Shown here: one piece after another, positions 45,159 through 58,100 of the stretch | Layout: each line of letters begins with the position of its first letter | How positions within the stretch are numbered: the first letter of the stretch is position 1 | Assembly (NCBI GenBank): GCA_001683735.1 | Contig: LUGG01000013.1 | Location: forward strand, 310,001-374,000 | Source of the DNA: Grifola frondosa | Lineage: Eukaryota; Basidiomycota; Agaricomycetes; Polyporales; Grifolaceae | Direction of reading: 5' to 3' | DNA: 64,000 nucleotides | Made by a program: the position numbers and the translations under genes | Notes under the pieces: model-generated | What the model was told of the DNA's origin: nothing | The model's database searches: none | Seen by the model: only the letters and a program-made list of their open reading frames with translations

Positions 45159-46968
45159 CTATCTCGCGGAAGGCGATACCGCGGAATCGGATGTGTCAGC
45201 TTCCTTCACTTCTGAGATGACGTCGCCTACTGCTTCAGTGGTCCGAGCACTATCCTTGTCATGAACAGGAAATACACTTGATCCATCGTCAAACGTGATA
45301 TTCAGTTCCGTTGTGACGGAGACCTGTATCCACACGCAGGTCAAAAACACGCATAAATGCTACAAACCAGAAACGAACCTGAATTTCATGTGCTGTCAGT
45401 TCATCACCTGCCCCTCCAAATATCGAGGTAAATGCCTGAAAGGTGCTGAGGATGCCCATGCTAGACGTAGATGGCGATACTACCTCTCGCTCTCCCTCGA
45501 CATCCGATATGTCAGGCTGCAACTCGAGGTCTTCTGCAATCTTTCCCCCAGCGGCACACCCTTCAGGGAAGGCTGAGTAGGGACAAAGCTTGGAGGGATG
45601 GAGGTCGAGCAGCTCCTGAACGGGCTGAGGACAGTGCTGAGCCATCTAAAACGGCTGCTGCCATTACCAGCCGACATATCATTCACACGCAGCACACGGC
45701 CTGGTCGTTGTCCCTGCGGATCTGTTGTCGTCGCAGACGGGTCTGCGTTCGAGCCCGTCGACACCCAAAAGAGGACGACAGCGTTCACGACGACCTAAGA
45801 TGATCAATTTAAGCCATCGCAAACCCACATCATAATGGCTACTTACATCTGTACCACAGCTACCGAGGCAGATCCACCCTAATTGATGGCCATGCATCAG
45901 CGTCAGGATAAGGATATTTATGCAAGAGGTGGTGAGGGCCACTGCTGCAGCCCTGCGGCTTTCGTCAGCTTGTTATTCCGTAAAGGCAATCAGACGGACC
46001 AACCAAACCGTCCGCACGGCGACTCTGCGGACACTGACGCTACGGAAGCGTGCTCTTGATAATGACAGTAGAAAAAGAGAAGTCAACAGTATGTTGACCA
46101 ATCTACCGAAATATTGAGGTCAATAGACAATATTGAAATAGACAAGACATACAAATCGTAAACGAGGAGCACGAGTGACGCGTGTCGCGTCAGGCCAATT
46201 ACGCAAGAGCCGTCATCTCTGAAATATGTGATTCTCCCTGAGTAGCATAATTTTAGAATAGAAAGCAGGATGCAATACGACTAAAACGCACCGCATACAA
46301 GGATAATGCCAACGCCTACATATACCACAATTAGACTCAGGCCTCCCAGATAAATAAGCGATTTCAGCCGTGCGACGCGCGAGATGGGGCTCCACACTAC
46401 GTGTACCTTCTCGACTAAGAGAATGTAAGCTCAGCAAGATATGCGATGCAAAACTGTGTCACTTACTGAGATACAGATATATCATGATTTTCGATGAGGC
46501 ATAGAAGACGATGCAACTGAAGACGCCAAGGGAACAGACGGTAATATTGAGTTCCATTCCAGCGCCATGGATCAGAACACCAGCTAATCAGATTGTAAGT
46601 GGTCCATTAAAACAAACAAAGCTACTATGCGAAACCTACTGCTGAAGAGGAATGCCCATCTGTGCGAAAAGTGAGTTTGTCAATCAGATATGAAACTATT
46701 GAACACGCACGAGTCAATGAACGTTAGAATAACAAGCATTCGCGGCCAGCTAATGCTCTTTATACCACTGAGAGAAGAGATGTCATTGATCCTGATTCTC
46801 TGAGACAATAAATGCGCCAAGATTGACACTCCTTTCACGAATTCACTGTCAATTAATCGCAGCGGGCAGATTTACTACAAACAAACCTAGCAGGTGTATG
46901 ACAGAGCTCAGGATCTCCAAGCCGACGCTTGGAAAGACCATGTTGTTAGTGGTAGTAGAAGATAACAT
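45159..46968 (-). CDS. Multi-pass membrane protein, tandem copy 1
   Basis: The start MLSSTTTNNMVFPSVGLEIL (46968) leads into SSVIHLLGLFVVNL, and further minus-strand exons encode hydrophobic helices, including ELNITVCSLGVFSCIVFYAS (about 46560-46490) and the conserved MALTTSCINILILTLMHGHQ with LGWICLGSCGTD (about 45940-45850). The cytoplasmic tail holds GDELTAHEIQ, then after an intron VSVTTELNITFDDGSSV, ending at 45159. The layout is the same as copy 2 at 47681-49435. No known domain was recognised; a seven-helix receptor-like topology is possible but exon boundaries are approximate. Confidence 0.6.
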
Positions 46969-47680
46969 TGTGGAAGTCGGTGAAGGACGGTCGATATTGG
47001 CAGTACCTTTGCATGGGAAGAACAGACGTGGAAATATCACTAAGGGTCGAATGGGGTATCGCATACCAGATATCGGCATCCGAGTTCTCGAAGCGTAGTG
47101 TCCGCCAACGTTCATGAGAGGAAGAGGTGATTTCGGAACACTTACCGTCGGTTGTGCCTTAAAAGGCAACTGTGTAGGATCCGACGGAAGCAAACGACTT
47201 GGCCGATTTAGTCAAATAATACTTAGCGAATACGCCCTCTTGAAGCAGTTAATGCATAGAGAACTAAACCATCAATTCTCATGCTTTCGAATTTCCGTCC
47301 AAGCCTACCTGCGCAGTTTGAGTAACGTCGGGTAGAATAAGAAGGTTTGTCTGAAACGTCACGTGACCAACTTTTAGAATTGTGAAGGTATTGGAAACTC
47401 GGGGTGTAGATGAGCAGTACTTTCTTAGCAAGCCAGCAAAAGTCTTCTACAGTCTAAACGCCCTACTCGTGCGGAGGAGAGCGACCTGAGGAGCCGGGCA
47501 TAGATCATTTCCCGCACACCAAAGAACACGGGCGACGCCTCCGTGTGTTTATCGCCAGAGTTGCTCATTGCTTTTTCTGTTTTACATTACTCTACTGGTT
47601 CTATTTATAAATGGAAAGTCGTGACTAGCCTCATTGCACCAAGGTTGCTCTTGGTATCAGGCTGCAGACTGACTCTCGGT
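46969..47680. other. Spacer between tandem membrane-protein genes
   Basis: About 710 bp; promoter of copy 1 and 3' side of copy 2. No supported gene. Confidence 0.4.
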
Positions 47681-49435
47681 TCATTGTCCAGACATGGGAC
47701 GATCGAGTCCACCCTTGTAGTCTGAAACTTTTTCAGTCACGCCATCGTGAATAATTTCCAGCTGTGTGGTAACGGTAATCTAGACAATGGGCCGACGATG
47801 AGAACGACCAGATAAATCAAGAAACGCTCGACGACCGATGACGAACCTGAATTTCATGCCTGTCCATGTCGTTGTTATTGAACATCGATGCCAATCCCTT
47901 AAAAGGGGCTCGGTTGCGAGACCGATGTGGATCGTGGTCTCCGTCTTCGTCAACAGACGACGCCACCGTCTGCGCTTCCTGATCTTCAGCAGTGCTCGGT
48001 TCTAAGCACACCTTGGGATCGCGAGCACTCTTCGAAGACATCGTAACCTTGGAGCTTCCCGAAGAGGGTGCAGAGGAGCAGCGACTCTCGACGCTCTTGA
48101 AGCGGATGTTGCTGTCTTCAGGCGCGTTGTCGGCATCAGTGCCTGACGCCTGATGTGACGTCCAAGTGTTATGAGTACCGCCGTCACCCAGAAGAGAACC
48201 AAGGCGTTGACAACGACCTGAAAATTCCGTCAAAGGTGAGGTGCGAAAATACCTCTATCGACACAGACTTACGTCTGTTCCGCAACTTCCCAGGCACACC
48301 CATGCCAGCTGCTGGCCATGCATCAAAGTGAGGACGAGGATGTTGATGCAGGAGGTAGTGAGCGCAACCATGGCGGCCCTGCCGGAGATGTTCCATCAAT
48401 AATTCAATACATGAGAAAAAAATATGGATCATATTTACCAGACAGTCCGGATTGCCACTCTACGGATATGGGCATTGCGGAAACGCGCGCTGTAAAGAGG
48501 CCAGAGGAAAAGGGAAGTTAACAAGACATTGATGAATCTAATTCCCAAGCTTCAGTTATAAATCCACGAGTGAAAGCTTCAAAGCATACAAATCGTATAT
48601 GAGAAGAGTCAGGGACGCGTAACGCTGCAGTCCGATTACACAAGAACCGTCGCCCCTAAAATAGGAGATTTTCCCTAACTCATGTTCAGCGGTGCGCATG
48701 AAGACCCGGATCGGCATGGACTACACACCGAAGACAAGCAAGATGCCAACTCCAACGTACATCACAACTACGCTCAGACACGCCAGATAAATTGGTGATG
48801 TAAGCCGAGCGGTGCGCGGTGCAGGACTCCACACTACCTGAACCTTCTCGACTGAGACAAAGTGAGTACCATAGTGGTTAATTCAATAAATATCGACAGA
48901 CGCTTACTGAGGAAAAGGTATATCAAGATCTTGGATGTAGTGTAGAAGACGATACAGCTAAGCATGCCCAAGGAACACACGATGGGATTGAGTTCCATAC
49001 CCGCACCATGGATGAGCACGCCAGCTGCACCTGCGGTTAGTAATCTGGCCAAAGCATTGACAACTACTGGAAACGTACTCGCAAACAAGAAAAGCCATCT
49101 GAAATATTAGATATTACTTTTGATCACTACAGTGGATTTCAAGCAAACATACGAGTCTAAGAATGCAAGCACCACGATAGATCGCGGCCAACTAATTTGG
49201 GAGATGGCCTGTAACGAGTGGATGTCCTCCCACCGGAGGCTCTGAGATAATACGTGCGACAATATTGATACCCTGTTGTTGGCCCTCAGCATTACAACAG
49301 TGAGAGACGTATTTCAAACGGACCCAACAGGTGTATGATCGAACTCAAAATCTCTAGCCCAACGTTAGGAAATATTATGTTCGAGTCAGGCCCGCCAGAC
49401 TCTGAGGTAGCAGACGAGGAGCTGATGGACGACAT
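47681..49435 (-). CDS. Multi-pass membrane protein, tandem copy 2
   Basis: Start MSSISSSSATSESGGPDSNI (49435) continues IFPNVGLEILSSIIHLLG, matching copy 1. Further exons contain a SWPRSIVVLAFLDSYV helix, AGAAGVLIHGAGMELNPIVC and SLGMLSCIVFYTTSKILIYL, a helix near 48780-48730 (ending at LVFGV), VALTTSCINILVLTLMHGQQ with LAWVCLGSCGTD, VVNALVLFWVTAVL, and a Ser-rich tail with DMDRHEIQ followed by ITVTTQLEIIHDG and TGA at 47681. The conserved HEIQ-VTVTTQ junction marks the last intron in both copies. Function unknown. Confidence 0.65.
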
Positions 49436-50044
49436 AGTGTACATCCACTGAATATGGAGGGAGAGCACAGAGAGTGTGTGCTCCACACATAACAGATGAA
49501 GGTATACCGCATACGAGCGGATGGGATGGCGGATCGACCAGAAACCAGGTTCGAGCTTACCCTCGGCAGTCCATATGTGGTCCTAATCTCGTCGATCCCA
49601 ACCGCATATTTCATGCGATCGTCGGGTAAGAACCAAGCTGACGGCCACAACCCACGACGTGAGAAGACTGTGCAGAGTCTAATATATATTGGTGAAAAAT
49701 GAACGGAGAAATAAAGCCGTACGTGTTGCGGACGCCTAAGAATTGTGGCCTAAGCTCCAGGTCTCGCCGGAGCCTGCAAAATGAGACCGTGTGCGGAAAC
49801 ATTGGGCTTCAACGAACTCCCAGTTTGGCTTCCGATAACTCGGGGCGGACGCCTCAATTTGGAGCTGGAGAGACGAACAGGCCCAAAGCCCTCGGTTCCT
49901 AGATCGCAGAGGAGATTTCACGGAGCGGTAGCGCACACACAAGGGGTCGTATAATGGATGCGAAGAAGGAAAGCGTGAAGCTGTTCAGAATGACCGGTTC
50001 GTACTACATTTAATAACCTGACATCACAATCCGAGGTGCATCGC
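49436..50044. other. Intergenic
   Basis: About 600 bp with no supported gene; upstream of membrane-protein copy 2 and 3' of KTI12. Confidence 0.4.
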
Positions 50045-51168
50045 CTATGGCTTTAGATTACCTTCGATATAGACTGCAAATTTATCCGCTATACTTTCCT
50101 CGCTCCAGTCAACTGCGCCCTTTTCCGTTGTACCGAGCGTGATAGCCTTTTTGTGGACGGTCACAAACTGTCGCTTCAAACGTTGTAGCTCGGAGAGGGT
50201 GAGATTGCGTGCAGGTAATGTGATCCGGGGTTTGACTGTCGCAGAAAGAGTCAGCGTGACGGGTCCTCCGAGACCCTGGGATGCGGATTGCTCAGCCATG
50301 ATGGCGGCGACCATGGATGTAGTGGCGTGCTCTAGGGTGCGTAGTGCGTCGGTGGGTGCTTTGGGAACCTAGTAGGCAATTAGCCCAATACCGTGATCCC
50401 GAAGCCACTGCAACGCACCGCTTGAGTCCCCGCATTAGGCGGTTTCACATTCCCTTCCGTCACCGCCTTCCATATTTCATCGATGGGTACATCGTCGTCG
50501 GTCCATGGGACAGTGAATAGCGGAGAGTCCAGCGAACCATTGATGAAGGCTCTTCGTAGCGAAGCAAAAGGTTTTCCAAGCTGAAAGGAAGAAGAGTTAA
50601 CGTGAAGTTTATAGGTCGAGCAGGTCTGTGAGCTCACGTTTCCGGAGTATAGCCTCGCCCGTCCTGCCGCAGAGCATTCCATTCCTTGCATAGTTCATGG
50701 GTCGCTACTACATACACCTACTTCGCTCCGCCAGATGCATCAGACGCCTGATCGATGTATAACAGAACCACTCACCGTGCACACTCTCAGCTTCTGCTCT
50801 CGTGCTGCGCAATACATCTGATACCGAAACCCCTTGATGTAATTCATCGAGTCCATGATTAGGATGGTATCCTGTGCCATTTGCCGTTGCACGGCGGTGA
50901 AGAGCGCAGCTCGCGCTGTTTTTTCTGCGCGACCATCTGCATCGAGACTGGGGTGAGGGTGCTGTCAGTGCTTACGACCGTCCATACAACACGTACCGTT
51001 GTAAACATCCCGAGGGATGCTGAGCGTGTCGTCGGAGATTATAGACACCTTGAGCTTTGGACCAGTGTAATTTGAATCCTGCAGTCGAGCTTCGAGGTCA
51101 TCCCGGAGTTGCTGTGCTCGCCTCGTCTTGCCAGACGAAGGATAACCGGAAATTGTGATCAGAGCCAT
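50045..51168 (-). CDS. KTI12: KTI12 (Elongator-associated P-loop protein)
   Basis: Starts MALITISGYPSSGKTRRAQQ (P-loop GxPxSGKT) at 51168, continues LKVSIISDDTLSIPRDVYN; next exon gives MAQDTILIMDSMNYIKGFRY with CAAREQKLRVCT (about 50880-50780). Later blocks: LENLLLRYEEPSSMVRW, DSPLFTVPWTDDDVPIDEIW and, after an intron, VPKAPTDALRTLEHATTSMV plus LTLSELQRLKRQFVTVHKKA to the end. KTI12 is needed for Elongator-dependent modification of wobble uridines in tRNA. The frame changes by one base at CC 50529-50530 (between VRW and DSP), readily explained by one missing base. Divergently arranged relative to the NIF gene 2. Confidence 0.85.
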
Positions 51169-52209
51169 TCACAGCGAAGAGCAACATTTGATGGAACAGT
51201 AGTATCATTGTGCCTTTCTTTGATTTAGTTTCAATGATACCTTTATCTTTCAAACCCAATAAAGATAACCTCTGATGGTAACAAGACAGCCCAAAGTCAA
51301 ATTTATTGGCAAATAATAATTATATTGGACAGCCTTCTACTAAAATCTAAGCTTCCCGTCAAACATAAAGTTATCATTAGGAAGGAGAGATTTTCCAAAA
51401 ATTGCTGGAAGCCGAAGCTAACAGACGTGTTCGGATGTGTAATTTGCAATCAGCAAAAGACTGCGCCTCGGTAATGACCTCACTGGCGACAGTACGTGCC
51501 CGAGCACAAGAATGGGAAATATATGCCGCAGAGAACCGTCTTATATACACGCTCGTGTCCTATGCACGGACCATCTCTTCAGCGTGGCGCTCGCACGCCG
51601 CGTCGCGCGAATGACATTTTCATCATCTCTTTCAGCTGTGATTTGATGCTGTCGAATACAGCCTCGTATCTTTACTTCAGGTGCGTGGACGTCTTGGCTT
51701 ACGGAGAGGTATATATGTGTTTTTTTCCGAGGTTGCCCGCAGTTATTTGCTTACTCCACATGAGCCTGTGGACTATTTGCTGTTCTTTCCGCTCAGATGG
51801 CGTCTGGCTCAGTGGTTTTAAGATATGCCTCTGTTTGAACAGAGATATGTCGTTGATGCACTTGAATGAGGATGACGAGGCTTGCTTCTATTCGTGCAAT
51901 GCAGTTATTAGTTCGTGTGGAATTATTACCGTCATACCGATATACTGGCTGTCATAATTGCTTTCCGTAGACACTCCCGAGTGTACTATATCTCCACGTT
52001 TACTTGAAATATATCTTGTATGCCATCCACACACAATGAGTATGTCCACCAGTCCGAACCATTGATCAAATGTCACTCAGGGACCACCTGGGAGAGCGGG
52101 ACATCCAAATCGCGATAGCCGCTTTCACAAGCGACGTCCCAGATGGCCAAGCAGTTAATTCTTGCGCTCTTCCACATTCTCGCCACCCCGCGCTGTAGCT
52201 CTTTAGAGC
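51169..52209. other. Intergenic between KTI12 and NIF gene 2
   Basis: About 1.04 kb. The A/T-rich part (51180-51400) is the likely KTI12 promoter. A 153-codon ORF at 51496-51957 has no recognisable feature and is not called. Confidence 0.4.
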
Positions 52210-54104
52210 ATGGTCGCCGCTCAACCTTCGCATTCTTCCGCCAATCCTCAGGTGAATCTCACATGACATGAGAATTATTCTCACTAAACAGTCCGTGAAC
52301 AGGCGCCAGAAGCAGGCCTGGATAAGTCAGCAGGTGAAGGAAGCTCGAATGCCAGCGACAGTCGCGCAGCAGGACGTAGCGCAAGCACGACGAGCAGCTC
52401 AGGTCCTGCCCGTGCACAAGACGGGACTTCAGTGGATCATTCATTTAGCGACGGGCCCGAATCAGCGCACGGTCCTCCTACTTCTTTCCCCACACAACCT
52501 GAATTGTCTTGCTCTGGGCCGGCTCCAGCAACGCCAGCGGCGATGATCACTACCACATCTTCAGAGACACACCAGACAGAGGATTCTGACTCGGCCAAGG
52601 AGAGGGAGAAGGGCGAGTACACCACCACTTTCACCGCACCGGTGGGCAAGCGCCGTCGAGATGGGCGGTTGGTTTCTTCAGGTGCGTTTTCTGCATCCAG
52701 CGAGAAGGACCAACCTCCGTCGCCAGATGATTCCAAAGCCCCATCGAGGCGTAAGAAACCCTTCTTGTCCCGGCTCGCTCGCATATGGACGTCCTGCTTC
52801 CACCCTTCACGCCGTACCCACATCATCGAGATCGATGAGGGCATTATCACTCAGGCATCGGACGAAAAAGAAACTATCAAGGAGACTGAGACCTCCAGCA
52901 AACCCACGCGCGAATCCTCCACATCCACTACAGGTGAGAGAAAAGCTGACTATATGCGCATATAGCTAACCAATCTTCAGTGGGCGGCGCCCCGTACTCC
53001 CGTTGATCATTCCTTCTGTCACATCCGATGCAGAAATTATCGTGCCTCCGACTCCGACCACGCGACTATTGCCGATCTCAGAAACGGATGGATTAACGTC
53101 GGGTGCGGTGCAGCCGCCAGGCTCGACTGGCGAGAATCTTGCGCACGCCCACGAACACGGACGGATACCCCCACGAGACTCTATAGAAGACTCAGATGGA
53201 TCATTCACAGAGGAGGCCGTGCTTCGCGAGCTGGTCATGGTGATAGAGGTAGAGGACGAGGAGCAGCGGCTGATCAAGAAGGGGGGCGCTGGTATACCCA
53301 TTGGCCAAGTGAGTCTCGCACAGTTCAGCTCTGCGTTCACCTTCCAATGGATTCGTGCCAGGATGGCCAACCATGTCCGCTACTGCCACCGGTGGCTCCT
53401 GAATACCTTGGGCGAAAATGTCTTGTCCTGGACCTCGATGAAACTCTCGTACATAGCAGTTTGAAGGTATGTTCTTATACCCTAGACTGATCGGTCTTGC
53501 CTAAGTTCTATGCAGGCGGTTCCGTCACCGGACTATATCGTGCCCGTCGAGATCGAGTCTTATTGGCACAATTTCTATGTGCTGAAGCGGCCGGGGGTTG
53601 ACGATTTTTTGAGGCGCATGGGTGAGATTTACGAGGTCGTGGTATTCACAGCGAGTCTAAGCAAGGTGAGCGTCGCATGCACAGTTCATTTATTTCCTTC
53701 ATGTACTTCCGGATCCTCAACCGTTATACGTGCTGTGACCGGTACCTAGTATGCCGACCCGGTACTCGACAGGCTTGATCCCTCCCGTTCTGTGGCCCAC
53801 AGGCTGTTCCGAGAAAGCTGCTACAATCACAGAGGCAACTATGTCAAGGTAAAGTCTAGTGCTGATGATAAATTTACTGTTCTGACTCGCTATGCAGGAC
53901 CTCTCGCAGTTAGGCCGGCCAGTCGGGGACACTATCATTCTGGACAACTCCCCGGCTTCATACATCTTTCACCCACACAATGCTGTGCCGGTGTCGTCGT
54001 GGTTCAACGACCCACACGACACGGAGCTCACAGATCTGTGCCCTTTCCTGACAGATCTAGTCACTGTCGACGACGTGCGCGGGATCTTGAATCCTGCGTT
54101 GTAG
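52210..54104 (+). CDS. NIF/SCP-type HAD phosphatase, copy 2
   Basis: ATG 52210 begins [14 protein letters not shown]; a long disordered region with many Ser/Thr/Glu follows, then [20 protein letters not shown] (similar position to the basic-hydrophobic segment of copy 1). Conserved linker [10 protein letters not shown] and AGIPIGQ precede an intron, then [19 protein letters not shown] and [16 protein letters not shown] with the DxDxT nucleophile. The rest of the domain ([67 protein letters not shown]) is complete to TAG 54102-54104. The catalytic exons are intact here, unlike copy 1. The joins of exon 1 to exon 2 and of the exon near 52935-52980 are out of frame by one base, so the N-terminal part is uncertain. 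Inverted paralogue of 31231-33097. Confidence 0.82.
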
Positions 54105-55163
54105 CGTGTTTTCACGCATGCCCGGTCTCCCCTCCCTTGGGCAGGTCCCATGACCCATTCCAAGGGTACAGCCACCATCTGTGTTGACGTCAGATACGCT
54201 CTGATCGAGATGGTGGCTTTCAGCGTTGCTCCGTCCGCTGATAGAGCATTTATAAAGTCACTCTTTTCCTTCCGTTGCACGAGCAGACAGGGCAACTGTA
54301 TACCCTCATAACCAAGTGGGTGTCATGTAAAGCCTATTGTCGTCAAAGTCCGTCTGATTTGTCTCTTGTCATGCTGCATCAGGTTGCTGTCGCGCTCTGT
54401 ATCATCATCTCTGCTGGGAGAGTTACCCTGCAATTGTTCCACTAAGTCCTAACTCAAGCACTGGAGATATCCACTAGCTATCATCGCACGCGTACGTTGC
54501 CAACCCGTCGGTATCGAAATGTCACTGACTTGATTTGATGTAGTCCCTCACCCTTTCTTTTTCGCAGTTATCTATCCTATACCCTCGTTGAGTTGTTATC
54601 AAGTCTAGCTTGATGTTGTTGTCTTTCGGTCGTCAGCATAACGTACCGTTACGAATACAGTGATGAGTCCTGCTTCATCAGACTGAGACTGAGTCCCGAA
54701 GTGTGCACCGCGGATCTGAGTATCCGTTTGTCACGGAGTATTGCCCACCGCTGAAACTGTCTCAACTGGTACGGACAATCCTTTGAATCTTATTGAACAT
54801 CTCACACACTGCTCCAACTTGGGCGTTTCACTCAAGGATGCGCAGCTCGGCGTCGTCCTGTGGGAAGGTGCCTGAAGAACCATATGACAGGAATATCCCC
54901 CAGGTGTCAGGTGGAGACGTTAATGTTTGAAAAGTTTAATATAGCGCAGAGCCTGCTGCACACTCGATACCTCTTCTTGCCAGCACTCGGCTGCCAGCAC
55001 ACCGGCGAGATATTATTGTCGATTCAAGTCGTCACCGCCAGTTTGCGTTGTTAAAAGCCGTTGATTGTTACTTTAGGAGGGGCCCTTCTCTCGTCCGTCC
55101 CCTCACACGTTCCACCACGCACAACTACATACATTCTCAGAGCCGCCACTACGGAAGAAGCCA
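54105..55163. other. Convergent 3' intergenic region
   Basis: About 1.06 kb between the ends of NIF gene 2 and the coiled-coil membrane gene. No gene or repeat seen. Confidence 0.4.
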
Positions 55164-58100
55164 CTACTGGCCCTTTGAGCCTGCTTTCGTCTCGGACACC
55201 TCGTCGTCCCACGGACTAAATTTAAGCTTTCTCATGCGAGGCAATGACTGCAGCCAAGACAGCCCCGGAGGCAGGAGCGTCCTTCCACCAACTTCCGCAG
55301 CCGAGCTCGCAGGCGAACCGTGCGCAGCGATCGTATGGACATGCGAGGGCGAGGGCGGCATGCTCGCGATGGACACCTCGCTCAGAGTAGGTAGGCGCTC
55401 GAGGCTCGTGTTCGTCGACCCACCGAGCACACGCTGCAGCGCCTCCCGCTCTGCAGGCGAGGGGGCGAACGCGCGCATCGAGATGGACGAGAACAGCGAG
55501 TCCGGCTCGCAGGGCGGCGGAGCGAACCCGGGAGGCACGCTCCGGTTGGACGACATGTTGCCGGGGTGTGGCATGAGCGACTCGAAGGGCGACGACTGAG
55601 GGACGACAATTGTGGGGACCGGCGTCTTGGTCAGGCGGAAAACCTTCGCCTCCGGGTTCAAGCCTCTCTTCTCTTTGTGCTCCTGCGTCGAAGCAGCGGA
55701 GAACCACCGTCGGTGAGCAGTGGCAGCCTTATCGTCTGACTCGTCTTCATAGCTCTTCGAACGGAGGGGAGCTGCTGGCTCCCCGGGAAGCATCGCGCGT
55801 TGCAGGTCCATAGTGTCAGTTGAAATTCGGTGGCGTGGGGGCGGAGGCCGCACTTCAAAGGGGTCCTCCTTGTCGATGGCGTCGAATGACGGACACGTGA
55901 GTGATGTCGGGGACGAGCTGAATGCCGCAGGGCCCTCGACAGGCAAAGGTGTCGGAAAGGTCTTCCGCCAGTCACGGGCCAAGACGGTGTCGTCTTCAGA
56001 CTGAAAGGACCTAGACAACCCATCCATACCAGCCACCCCATCCAGAGAATGGATCAAACTGGTGGGGATCAAGGATGCAGTCGTAGGAGACAAGATACCT
56101 CCTGACCCATCGACAGGCCCCTCCGTAGGACTATCGCTAAATGGCGCAAAACGAGTGATGTGTGCCGGTGCTGATGAGTTTGCCGTGGTAGGATTGCCGT
56201 CGAACACCGCGCAACCCCTGGGACGCATGATTACTTGTTTGTGGACATTCATATCCCTCTGACGAGGGGGAGTATGAACAGGGTCTCCATCGCTTGACAG
56301 TCCGGTGAGAGAACCATTCCTAGTTCTAGGTGAGATAGATAAGTCCCGTCGGTCATTAGATCCAGACGACAACGAGCCGCTGTGCGGGACCTGCAAGGTA
56401 GACGTGAAGGCCTCCATGCGGTCGGAATAATCAGTGATAATGTGAGTACGTGGATCTTGAGTCTGGTTAGCATACGGCGTGATGGGCGACCACGGGATAG
56501 GGGTGTTGTCCTCGTTGATCGGGTTGACCACATGAAGGGGATAAAAAGACCGGTCCTGTTTCTTAATCTCTGCTTGCTCCCGCGCCCGCCGTAACCGCTC
56601 CTCCTCCTGAATAATCTTCTCCTCCAGCTCTTTCGCACGCACATTTAATGCAGCGACAACATCCTCTGCCACCTTTATCTCTTTCTTCTTCCTCTCTAGT
56701 TCATCATGCGTCTCCCTCTCCATGACATCCCCCTCCTCCTTACACTTCACGCACGTCTCCTTATCCCCCTCCATCCTGCTCCGCATCTCCCCAATCTCCT
56801 TATCTAGTCGCTCGACCCGCTGGCTCGCACTATCGCGTGCGCTTTCCGCGGCCTTCAGCCGCTTCTCCGCATCGCGCTTGCTGCCTTCGGCGCTGCGCTT
56901 TGAGTCCTCCAGAGTCTTCGTGCGCGTCTTCAGCTCTGCGCGCGACGCATCCTCCCCGCGCTTGCGCTCGCGGTGCGCGTCGAGGTCACTCTGGATCGCA
57001 GCGTGCGACTCCGCTGCCGCAGCACGGAAGTCAGAAAGCTGTGTGCGCAGGTCGTGTACGGTCGTGTTGGAGTGTGCGATCTGGCGGAGTACTTCTGCAA
57101 TGATCGGCGATGGTCGAAGAGCGATGGCGAGGACGGCGAGTATGGGGGCAAGTGCTGAGCAGAGAGCCTGTTCTGATCGGGGGCGGCAGGTGCGATGGGC
57201 AGTGCAGGTGATTGCATATGACGCTGTCCGAGGTTCCTATCGCCTTTGGGAGGCGATGTTGTTATTCGAGGAGCATGGAGAGGTAGAGAGGCCGACTTCG
57301 GAAGAGGTGGGGGAGTGGTGCTCCTGGGAGAGGTGGCTATAGATCGTTGTGTCGATCGCTCCGTGCCTCTCAGTCTCGGCGCAGAATCTTGGTTGTTTGG
57401 TGGGGGACGAAGTGTGTTCGACGAGGGGGCAGTGAAAGGTAGACCTATCGACACGGTTTCAACTAAGATCCCTTGATCAAAATGCTTGTCACTCACCATC
57501 ATAGCTCTCGAAATTGTCGAGGGTTTTCACGTCCAATATACCAGAACCGCACCTTTCCGCATCCTTGGTGTTTGCGAGCACATCATGCCACCAATTCTGT
57601 ATCGTGCCTCCCCTCCACCATTTGCCGAATGCGCCGATAAACCAAGCATCTGAGACAGTTGAGCAAAGGCCCTCCATCTGCATCGTACGACCATGGTTGC
57701 GCGACTGCGAACGCCCCGTTGGATACACCGCAGCGATAGTGAAAATGCCAAAGCTATGGAAAACATGCTTCGGAGTGCGCAGAGAGACGGAGGCCCGATT
57801 GACGAAGTGAAACGGCGAAGTAGGATCAAAATTTCTTCCTGGTTTGTGAGCGCTTGATGAGGGCCTGCGGGATAAAGTGAAGTGCACGCCCGAGTCGTCC
57901 AACCCACCCTGATCGTCTTGGCCGCTCTCGTCGAGGCGACTGAGATGCTGTCGAAACGACTGTTCGGTGAGATATGTCCGGAAAGAGGTCTCCGATGGGT
58001 TTGTGAGATATGCTGATTGGTGTTACATTGCGCCGTAGCAGGGATTGTGGAGCAGAGGAGCGAGATGTACGCGAGAGGCGGTGTATGGACGCATAGTAGT

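Noticed and set aside
49548..49560. AGGTTCGAGCTT as a tRNA B box
   Set aside because: No pairing acceptor or anticodon arms can be built around it.
51496..51957. 153-codon plus-strand ORF upstream of NIF gene 2
   Set aside because: No recognisable motif, atypical Cys-rich composition and no splice context; probably chance.
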